Below, piece by piece: positions 1-5,103 of a stretch of 7,559 nucleotides of DNA. The notes under the pieces were generated by a model. It made no database searches and had not been told where the DNA came from. It saw only the letters and a program-made list of their open reading frames with translations. A program made the position numbers and the translations under genes. Positions within the stretch are counted from its first letter, which is position 1; the number at the start of each line of letters is the position of its first letter. Source of the stretch: Geoglobus sp. (lineage in GTDB: Archaea; Halobacteriota; Archaeoglobi; Archaeoglobales; Archaeoglobaceae); NCBI GenBank assembly GCA_027019885.1, contig JALUWC010000465.1:1-7559 (forward strand), in the 5' to 3' direction.

Positions 1-2
1 CT

Positions 3-1661
3 TTAGTTCATAGCTCAGAGATAGCTTCGAGATATCACTTGGGATTTCATTTCAGCAAAAATGATAGAACTTTTACACCATACATATCCAATTTTAAAAC
101 TGATTTACACCATATAGGGAGAAGGGAGGTGCTTTGTCCGTATTGTGGTCATAAAATAAAAAAGATTGATGCATATAAGCTCTGGACAAAATCCCATACG
201 AAAATTTTAGGGGATTTAATCAAAGGCAAAATCAGAGAGGAAGAACTTTTGACAACCCACATATTGCTGGTTCGACAAACGAAAAACGATTATGTGATTG
301 CAGATGAAAAAGATTTTAAGAGTTTTTTGGATTCATGCGAATACCTATCTTCTTATTTCGATGAACTTCGGGAATTTCTACCAATGGAGAAAATCCCTGA
401 AGAAAATGAGGTTTTCAAACCTGTAAGAGATTATGGTATAGAGTATTGGTACCAGCTTTTTAATCCGCGTCAGCTACTATCGGTTGGATTGCTTGTGAAA
501 TACATCAATGAACGCATAAAAGGTATCAGTTCAACCGACAATATCGGAAAAGCATCCATATTTTATCTTGCACTGGGAGCTAGTAGAGTCATAGACTATA
601 ACTCCATACTAACCACATGGAAAAAGGGCACTATAAGAGATACTCTTGGTCAGTATGCAAGAAACAGAAAGGTTTCATACGGTGAAGCTTACTGTGAGGC
701 TATCGTTCCTTCGAGGAATATAAGGTGGATCTTTGAGATAAACAATGATGTAAAAACTCAGGGTGGTATCGTTCCAGTATTAAACGAAATATGTAAAAGA
801 GTGGAGGGGTTAGGAGACAAAATTTCTGTAATTCACGGAGATGCAAGGGAATTATCTTCATATACAACTGAAAAATTTGATTTGATTAATGTTGATCCTC
901 CTTATTTTGACACCCATGTCTATAGCGATATGAGTGAATATTTCTGGCAAGTATTGAGGCTGTCACTTAAACCTCTTTTAACCGACAATTCCGTGTTTGG
1001 AAGTGTAGGAATTACGGAATGGAATCCCGAACATGAGAATGTTCCAAGAGAAGGAGAGTTGATTGTTAGAAAAAGCAAATTGAGTGGTGAAATCCAGAGT
1101 GAATTTGGTGAAATCTGGTATGCCAAGCAAATGGCAGAATTTTTCCGAGAGTCGTACAAAACCTTGAAAGACAATGGTCTGCTAATTGTATGGTTCACTC
1201 ACAGAACATTGAATGCATGGAAATCAATAATAAGTGCTCTTTATGGCAGCAACTTCTACATAACAAGAATATGGCCAGTCACCACTGAACTTCTCACAAG
1301 ATTAGTGGCAAGAAAAAACAACAATGTTCTAAACAGAACACTCATAATAGTTGCAAGAAAGAAAAATGAATTCAATGAGGATATGCGAAATCATGCTGAA
1401 AAACTTACATATGAGCTTACTGAAGCTTTGGAGGAAATTGGTACAACAAAAGAAGAACTAAAAACTTTTTTGTATGCAGCGGTAATAAGCAGTGTAACAG
1501 TATTTCCCCCCAAAAAAGATATTGATCCCGTTGACTACTGTTATTCTGAACTCATTCCCAGATCTTTGGAGATTGCCGATAGCATTATTTCAAAAATAAC
1601 AAAGGAACTTGTTGAAAAGAATGACAAAACCAACTTAGACATTTTTTCGGAATTTAATTGA
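3..1661 (+). CDS. DUF1156/COG1743-like DNA methyltransferase, 5'-truncated by window edge
   Basis: C-terminal part of a putative adenine-specific (amino) DNA methyltransferase. Codons are open from base 3 with no stop. The first usable start, TTG at 39, has no visible Shine-Dalgarno, and family members are roughly 900 residues, so I read this as a partial gene rather than a 540-aa protein. A half zinc-ribbon, CPYCG, lies at 135-149. A conserved-looking YWYQLFNPRQLL block follows near 444-479. The catalytic motif NVDPPYFD (motif IV, D/N-PP-Y type) lies at 888-911. After it come a long variable segment, a hydrophobic strand then WFTHR near 1180-1203, and a WPVTTE block near 1272-1289. The DUF1156 N-terminal domain and the SAM-binding motif expected before the ribbon would lie outside the window. 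Base composition is visibly AT-rich (sample lines 30-40% GC against about 57% in gatE), suggesting transfer. Such enzymes occur in defence islands, but target base and system are inferred. Family call fairly sure; function less so. Confidence 0.78.
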   Translation, partial: LVHSSEIASRYHLGFHFSKNDRTFTPYISNFKTDLHHIGRREVLCPYCGHKIKKIDAYKLWTKSHTKILGDLIKGKIREEELLTTHILLVRQTKNDYVIADEKDFKSFLDSCEYLSSYFDELREFLPMEKIPEENEVFKPVRDYGIEYWYQLFNPRQLLSVGLLVKYINERIKGISSTDNIGKASIFYLALGASRVIDYNSILTTWKKGTIRDTLGQYARNRKVSYGEAYCEAIVPSRNIRWIFEINNDVKTQGGIVPVLNEICKRVEGLGDKISVIHGDARELSSYTTEKFDLINVDPPYFDTHVYSDMSEYFWQVLRLSLKPLLTDNSVFGSVGITEWNPEHENVPREGELIVRKSKLSGEIQSEFGEIWYAKQMAEFFRESYKTLKDNGLLIVWFTHRTLNAWKSIISALYGSNFYITRIWPVTTELLTRLVARKNNNVLNRTLIIVARKKNEFNEDMRNHAEKLTYELTEALEEIGTTKEELKTFLYAAVISSVTVFPPKKDIDPVDYCYSELIPRSLEIADSIISKITKELVEKNDKTNLDIFSEFN

Positions 1662-1694
1662 TTAGATATATGGTGTTTGCTTAGGAACAGTTAT

Positions 1695-1722
1695 TGAATG
1701 GATTTTATATTTTCAAAATTCA
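1695..1722 (+). other. AT-rich imperfect hairpin in the spacer after the methyltransferase gene
   Basis: In the 122-base spacer 1662-1783, TGAAT-GGA-TTTT (1695-1706) can pair with AAAATTCA (1715-1722), giving eight pairs with a three-base bulge and an eight-base loop. The T-rich stretch TTTTATATTTT (1703-1713) sits inside it. It could serve as a U-rich archaeal terminator for the upstream gene or as a TATA element for the next gene, or it could be chance in AT-rich DNA. The rest of the spacer shows no tRNA, repeat or ORF of note. Confidence 0.2.
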
Positions 1723-1783
1723 GTAATGATAGCCAATTGATCAAACAGAACAGATAAGTATCCATTTGTTTTGAACATTTGCC

Positions 1784-2086
1784 ATGATATATGATATCGA
1801 GCTTGAAAAATCTCTTGCTGAAAGGATCTACAAACTTGGTGGTGTGGAGTTGATATTGAAAGCGATTGAATGGTATGTGAGCAGAATGGAGCTGAAAACC
1901 TTAAGTGAGGAGGATAGAATGAGAATAAATCCGAGAATGTGCTCTGTTTTGGATAATGAGGTTATGAGGCTGGAAATACCGGATGAGATATGGAAAAAGC
2001 TCAAGGAATTTGCAGACGGGAACAGAATAAGAGTATACAATGTTATCAAGGAGGCCATAAGAGAATATCTGCACGAGAATTACTGA
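1784..2086 (+). CDS. Ribbon-helix-helix domain protein, putative DNA-binding regulator or antitoxin-like
   Basis: A 100-aa acidic/basic mixed protein with no signal peptide or membrane segment. Residues about 59-98 fit a ribbon-helix-helix fold: a short strand (VMRLEIP), helix A (DEIWKKLKEFADG), a turn, and helix B (VYNVIKEAIREYLHE). RHH proteins of this kind normally bind DNA as dimers through the strand. Residues 1-35 show a similar strand-helix-helix pattern (YDIELE, then SLAERIYKLGG, then VELILKAIEWYV), so the protein may carry two diverged RHH-like units joined by a charged linker. The start ATG is fixed within a narrow range because an in-frame TGA lies at 1772-1774. No Shine-Dalgarno is seen; a weak ATAAGTA element about 27 bases upstream would fit a leaderless mRNA. 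No toxin gene is adjacent, so an antitoxin role is not supported. Specific function unknown. Confidence 0.7.
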   Translation: MIYDIELEKSLAERIYKLGGVELILKAIEWYVSRMELKTLSEEDRMRINPRMCSVLDNEVMRLEIPDEIWKKLKEFADGNRIRVYNVIKEAIREYLHENY

Positions 2087-2106
2087 GTTGTTACAGTGGG
2101 TGTGGA

Positions 2107-2115
2107 AAATATATA
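2107..2115 (+). promoter_or_regulatory. TATA box for the nitroreductase gene
   Basis: AAATATATA, preceded by a purine-rich GGAA that could be part of a BRE. Its centre is 30 bases before ATG 2141, so a transcript would begin at or just before that ATG. This argues against the GTG at 2096, which would lie upstream of the transcription start unless the gene is read through from the RHH gene. Confidence 0.5.
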
Positions 2116-2140
2116 CATACCCTCAACTCCAGTGATTTCC

Positions 2141-2734
2141 ATGAGTTCAGCCAACCAAACAATTTTTGAAATAGCCAGAAAGAGAAGGAGCGTAAGAAAA
2201 TTCAGAACGGATAACTTCAGCATGGATGTGCTGCTTGAGTGCATTAACGCGGCAAGGGAGGCTCCATCAGGAAGCAACTACCAGCCGTGGCATTTTGTGA
2301 TAGTTGAGGATGCGAAGCTGAAGGAAAAGCTCAGAGATGTTTGCGAAAAAGGTGAGAGAAAATTCTACAGCCATGTAAGGGGAGAGCTGGCAGAATGGCT
2401 GAAGAACAAGGGCCTGAGCTGGAAGAAGGAGTTTCTGAGTCAGGTTCCATACATAATTGCTGTTTTTGGATACAAAAAAGCCCCCTACTCAAGGGAGTCT
2501 GTGTGGATTGCAGTTGGCTATCTTCTTCTGGCTCTCGAGGAAAAGGGCATAGCCAGTTTAACCTACACTCCACCGAATCGAGATGAGGTGGCAGAAATTC
2601 TGAAATGTCCGGGGGATTACAGGCTTGAGGTTTTGCTTCCAGTGGGCTACGAGGATGGCCACAAGATTAAGGAGCCGAGAAAATCTCTCGATGAGGTTGT
2701 GAGCGTAAATTTCTTTGACAATCCAAGAGTTTAA
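2141..2734 (+). CDS. Nitroreductase-family FMN-dependent oxidoreductase
   Basis: A cytoplasmic flavoprotein of the nitroreductase superfamily, about 197 aa. These enzymes bind FMN and use NAD(P)H, but the substrate cannot be read from sequence. Visible marks, counted from ATG 2141, are an N-terminal IFEIARKRRSVRKF block (FMN-phosphate-binding Arg residues near 15-19), APSGSNYQPWHF near 42-53, and SVWIAVGYLLLALEEKGIASLTY near 119-141, which matches the family's conserved central helix and loop. The C-terminus has the usual LPVGY strand near 166-170. The frame can be extended to GTG 2096, adding 15 residues (GVENIYIPSTP...) not typical of the family. I prefer 2141 because a TATA box sits about 30 bases before it and GTGAT, a partial Shine-Dalgarno, lies at 2132-2136. 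The next gene, a DsrE-like protein, starts 26 bases after the stop. Family call secure, role unknown. Confidence 0.88.
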   Translation: MSSANQTIFEIARKRRSVRKFRTDNFSMDVLLECINAAREAPSGSNYQPWHFVIVEDAKLKEKLRDVCEKGERKFYSHVRGELAEWLKNKGLSWKKEFLSQVPYIIAVFGYKKAPYSRESVWIAVGYLLLALEEKGIASLTYTPPNRDEVAEILKCPGDYRLEVLLPVGYEDGHKIKEPRKSLDEVVSVNFFDNPRV

Positions 2735-2738
2735 ATAA
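2730..2738 (+). promoter_or_regulatory. TATA box of the DsrE-family gene, overlapping the nitroreductase stop codon
   Basis: TTTAAATAA has its centre 27 bases before ATG 2761, the spacing expected if transcription starts at the ATG itself (leaderless mRNA). The box includes the TAA stop of the preceding gene (2732-2734). There is no Shine-Dalgarno between the box and the ATG, which supports leaderless translation. Confidence 0.6.
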
Positions 2739-2760
2739 TCTTCTTTAATAAAGAACCAGT

Positions 2761-3078
2761 ATGAAAATTGGGATAGTTGTCTCAACCAATGACCCTGAAA
2801 CGGTATGGAATGCATTCAGATTTGCCAACTTCTCCCTTGATGCTGGAGAGGACGTGAGAGTCTTTCTTCTTGGTAGAGGGGTTGAGGCTGAAGGGATTGA
2901 GGATGAGAAATTCAACGTGAGGGAGCAGATGGAGAGGTTCATCGACAGTGGAGGCAGGATTTTCGCATGTGGCACATGCCTTAAAATAAGGGGAAGCGAT
3001 GCAGAGATCTGCCCTGTTTCGACGATGAAGGATCTCTACGATATTGTGAGGGAGAGTGATCGAGTGCTCACTTTCTGA
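2761..3078 (+). CDS. DsrE-family (sulfur relay/peroxiredoxin-like fold) protein
   Basis: A 105-aa soluble protein of the DsrE/DsrF-like fold. It starts with the typical strand MKIGIVVSTNDPETVWNAF, has a second strand VRVFLLGRGVE near 32-42, and carries the cysteine segment FACGTCLKIRG near 68-78, followed by CPVSTMKDLYDIV near 84-96. Three cysteines are visible: C70 and C73 as a CxxC, and C84. In known DsrE and TusD proteins a cysteine in this loop carries persulfide sulfur; whether this one does so is inference. The length is normal for the family. No DsrF or DsrH partner, sulfite reductase or tRNA thiolation gene is in the window, so it stands alone between a flavoprotein and an RNase P subunit. 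Its own TATA box at 2730-2738 suggests it can be expressed separately. The exact physiological role is unknown. Confidence 0.85.
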   Translation: MKIGIVVSTNDPETVWNAFRFANFSLDAGEDVRVFLLGRGVEAEGIEDEKFNVREQMERFIDSGGRIFACGTCLKIRGSDAEICPVSTMKDLYDIVRESDRVLTF

Positions 3079-3093
3079 ATCTCCAAAAGACAG

Positions 3094-3099
3094 TTTAAG
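3094..3099 (+). promoter_or_regulatory. Probable TATA-like element of the RNase P component 4 gene
   Basis: TTTAAG after an A-rich AAAAGA stretch, centred about 24 bases before ATG 3121. This is slightly closer than the usual 26-27 bases but compatible with a leaderless start. No Shine-Dalgarno precedes the ATG, unlike the operon-internal gene at 4359. Read-through from the DsrE gene is also possible (42-base gap). Confidence 0.4.
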
Positions 3100-3120
3100 C
3101 AGACACGATGGTAGATTCAA

Positions 3121-3420
3121 ATGGCGGTCAGGAGAGATAAGAAGCTTGAGAAAAAAATTGCTCAGGAAAGGATAGACTACCTTCTTAATCTTTCCCAGAA
3201 AACGAAGTGGGTTGATTATTCTCTCTCAAAGCGTTATGTTGAGCTTGCGGTGAGAATTGCGAGAAAATACAGAGTAAGGCTCAGAAAAAGGAAGCTGCTT
3301 TTTTGCAGGAAGTGCTTGCATCCATACAGAGGAGACAGAATGAGGGTCAGAATCAGCAAGGGAGCTGTCAGAATCGTATGCCTGAACTGCGGAAGTGTAA
3401 GGAGGTTCAGGATAAAGTAG
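3121..3420 (+). CDS. rnp4: Ribonuclease P protein component 4 (Rpp21/Rpr2 type)
   Basis: A 99-aa, strongly basic protein of the archaeal RNase P holoenzyme, which removes the 5' leader of pre-tRNAs. In this family Rnp4 pairs with Rpp29 (Rnp1) and helps the RNase P RNA recognise substrate. The layout fits: two N-terminal helices (residues about 5-50, with the family-like AQERIDYLLNLS and YVELAVRIARKY segments), then a basic stretch RVRLRKRKLL, then a four-cysteine zinc ribbon formed by C62 and C65 (FCRKC) and C87 and C90 (CLNCG). All four ligands are present and the length is typical. Its TAG stop ends at 3420, directly against the stop of the convergent gene. The start ATG is the only reasonable one in frame. 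Confident call. Confidence 0.93.
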   Translation: MAVRRDKKLEKKIAQERIDYLLNLSQKTKWVDYSLSKRYVELAVRIARKYRVRLRKRKLLFCRKCLHPYRGDRMRVRISKGAVRIVCLNCGSVRRFRIK

Positions 3421-4359
3421 TCAGTCCTTAAAACTCTTCAAACTGTACAGTATTCTCAGCTCCTCAACCCCATCAAGCTCCCTTGCTCTATCAGCAATCT
3501 TTTCGATTATGTCTCTGTTTACGGCATGAACCATGAAGTAAACCGGGTATCTCCAGTTCTCAGGCACATCCCTCTGCACAAGGTGTGTGATCTCCGGAAT
3601 CTCTTTCAGAAGGATTTCAGCCACCTTCTCAGGCCTCTCAGTTCTTACCAGATTCATTCCGTTCTCCTTAAATCCAGCGTTCTGGCCATTGAGGACTGCA
3701 TAGAAGTCTCTCACAACCCTCTTCTCAATGAGCTCTGAAATCAGGTCTGCAAGTTCGCTTTCTGAATATCCATACTTTTCCGCAAACTTCCTGAAAGGTC
3801 TCTCCTCAACGCTGAAATTCCTTTCCATGTCTCTGAGCATTCTTCCATCCAGGCCGAGATCATCAACCTTTGGAACGTCTTTCTCAGCTTCGGTTCTCGG
3901 GCTGTAGGAAACACCTTTAAAGAGATCGTACTTCACATCCATCTTGTACACCCTTACACTGGGAAGAACAATGTAATTGTTTACACCACACCTATCCATG
4001 AGATCCTCTGTTTTTTCGAAAAGCTCCTTCTCTGATGGAGCTTTTATTGTGAACCAGATGTTGTAAATTTCATGCTCTCTGAGAAAGTTGTGCTTAACAC
4101 TTCTCTCAGCATTGATGATTCTCACAGCTGTTTCCAGATTGTCAACCTGTACGCCAACAAGAGCGGCATGACTCACTCCTTTAAAAGCCCTGTAATTGAG
4201 CTGTGGCCCAATCTTCTTCACCACTCCAGCACTGAGATACTCCCTCAATTTTGCTGTAACATAATCCACCTCTTTATCCAGTTTTTCAGCGAGATCATAA
4301 AACGGAGACTCACCTAAAGGCATCTCATACTGTGCCTTCATGAGCAGTTCTCTATCCAT
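3421..4359 (-). CDS. ahbAB: Siroheme decarboxylase, AhbA-AhbB fusion (two Lrp/AsnC-like halves)
   Basis: A 312-aa protein made of two homologous halves, each a winged helix-turn-helix followed by an AsnC/Lrp-type alpha-beta domain. In the Ahb family this fold has become an enzyme: AhbA and AhbB together decarboxylate siroheme at the C12 and C18 acetates to 12,18-didecarboxysiroheme in the alternative heme pathway. The N-half (about 1-150) has the KKIGPQLNYRAFKG segment and KHNFLREHEIYNIWFT near 89-104, which is AhbA-like. The C-half (about 165-310) has YAVLNGQNAGFKENGM near 220-235 and THLVQRD...WRYPVYFMVHA near 258-279, which is AhbB-like. H90, R94, H259 and R263 are candidate substrate-contact residues. 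The closest alternative is NirDL of heme d1 synthesis; the adjacent siroheme synthase and absence of nir genes favour Ahb. A transcription regulator is much less likely. Start ATG 4359 has GAGGTG at 4370-4365. Confidence 0.85.
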   Translation of the reverse strand: MDRELLMKAQYEMPLGESPFYDLAEKLDKEVDYVTAKLREYLSAGVVKKIGPQLNYRAFKGVSHAALVGVQVDNLETAVRIINAERSVKHNFLREHEIYNIWFTIKAPSEKELFEKTEDLMDRCGVNNYIVLPSVRVYKMDVKYDLFKGVSYSPRTEAEKDVPKVDDLGLDGRMLRDMERNFSVEERPFRKFAEKYGYSESELADLISELIEKRVVRDFYAVLNGQNAGFKENGMNLVRTERPEKVAEILLKEIPEITHLVQRDVPENWRYPVYFMVHAVNRDIIEKIADRARELDGVEELRILYSLKSFKD

Positions 4360-4364
4360 ACAAA

Positions 4365-4370
4365 CACCTC
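4365..4370 (-). promoter_or_regulatory. Shine-Dalgarno of the AhbA-AhbB gene overlapping the upstream stop codon
   Basis: GAGGTG lies five bases before ATG 4359, and its first two bases are part of the TGA stop (4371-4369) of the siroheme synthase gene. It matches the archaeal 16S 3' end. The 9-base gap and overlapping signals imply one mRNA and probable translational coupling of the two heme enzymes. Confidence 0.7.
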
Positions 4371-5064
4371 AAAAATTTATTTTCACAATGTCATCCCCGA
4401 TTTTTCTTCTTCCACTCATGTACTCTTCAACAAATCTGATGGCATATTTCTTTGCGTCATCAACATTATTCTCTTTTATAAGCCTTCTGAACACTTCATC
4501 ACAGCTAACTGCAAAGTACATCTTCATTCTCACAGCTATTGGAATATCATTCTCCTTCATGTGCCTCTTCAGGAAATCCATTGCCTTCAGCAGATTCAGA
4601 GTTTCCTCATCATTCTCAAGCATTTCAGCAATTCTGTCTCTCACAAGCCTCGCAACAATCCCGCTCTTTCCTTCAGTTGTCACGGCAAATTTAATTCCTT
4701 CGATCTCACCCTCAAATGGCACAACCACCTCTGTTCTCTCCGCATCATTGGCAAGGTTCACCAGTGCCTTGTGCTTTCTCGCAAGCCTGATAACAGCATC
4801 ATTAACACTCACATCAGGAATTGCAACAGTAACAAGATCACACCATTTTATGTGCTTCTCAAGGAGATTAAGGTCTCTTGCATCACCTTTTACAGGCTCA
4901 ACCTCCAGATTTTTAAGCTCTTCAGAAAAATCGAGGCTCAGAACCCTCACATTGGCTCCAGACTTCTTGAATTTCTTTGCTCTACTCGTCCCTACTCCTC
5001 CACCGCCAATAATCAGAACATTCTTTCCTCTGAAATCTATGTAGAGGGGTGTCCTCAAATACAT
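4369..5064 (-). CDS. Siroheme synthase: precorrin-2 dehydrogenase (Met8/CysG-N type)
   Basis: Oxidises precorrin-2 to sirohydrochlorin with NAD+; some relatives also insert iron to make siroheme. Counting from the GTG at 5067, the 232-aa protein has a Rossmann motif VLIIGGGGVGTSRAKKF (17-33), a strand plus acidic segment near 41-46, an LVNLANDAE block with D108 at the place of the catalytic Asp of Met8p and CysG, and TEGKSGIVARLVRDRI (131-146), matching the family's GKS-x-x-x-AR motif. The C-terminal 80 residues are helical and family-like. There is no uroporphyrinogen methyltransferase (CysG-C) domain, which is normal for archaeal stand-alone versions. The start is either GTG 5067 or the next codon ATG 5064; I use the ATG, with one residue of difference. 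The promoter lies in the 39-base gap after ADH synthase, and the AhbA-AhbB gene follows 9 bases later, placing this enzyme at the siroheme-to-heme branch. Chelatase activity cannot be decided from sequence. Confidence 0.9.
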   Translation of the reverse strand: MYLRTPLYIDFRGKNVLIIGGGGVGTSRAKKFKKSGANVRVLSLDFSEELKNLEVEPVKGDARDLNLLEKHIKWCDLVTVAIPDVSVNDAVIRLARKHKALVNLANDAERTEVVVPFEGEIEGIKFAVTTEGKSGIVARLVRDRIAEMLENDEETLNLLKAMDFLKRHMKENDIPIAVRMKMYFAVSCDEVFRRLIKENNVDDAKKYAIRFVEEYMSGRRKIGDDIVKINF

Positions 5065-5089
5065 CACCGGAAAAGAGGATGAGTGGATG

Positions 5090-5098
5090 TTAAATAAA
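5090..5098 (-). promoter_or_regulatory. TATA box of the siroheme synthase-AhbAB operon
   Basis: Minus-strand TTTATTTAA, six bases after the ADH synthase stop codon (5106-5104). Its centre is 27 bases before the GTG at 5067, so the mRNA should start at or next to the start codon. This suggests the heme genes are expressed independently of ADH synthase although they lie on the same strand. Confidence 0.55.
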
Positions 5099-5103
5099 CT
5101 TAT

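Noticed and set aside
39..41. TTG 39 as the true start of the methyltransferase
   Set aside because: The frame stays open to base 3, there is no ribosome site, and the expected N-terminal domains are missing, so truncation by the window edge is simpler.
1662..1783. A tRNA or small RNA gene in the spacer after the methyltransferase
   Set aside because: No cloverleaf arms or conserved T-loop sequence could be found; the stretch is AT-rich with only one weak hairpin.
3108..3140. Small ATG-started frame of ten codons overlapping the rnp4 start, a possible upstream ORF
   Set aside because: If the TTTAAG element is the promoter, the transcript begins near 3121 and would not include this ATG; the peptide is too short to judge.
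3421..4359. Lrp/AsnC-type transcription regulator
   Set aside because: Two Lrp-like halves in one chain, AhbA/AhbB-type motifs and coupling to siroheme synthase fit a siroheme decarboxylase much better.
4340..5044. Long + strand open frame (234 codons) opposite siroheme synthase
   Set aside because: Its translation is Ser/Leu/Thr-rich with no family signature and lies wholly antisense to a well-supported enzyme gene; it is a shadow.
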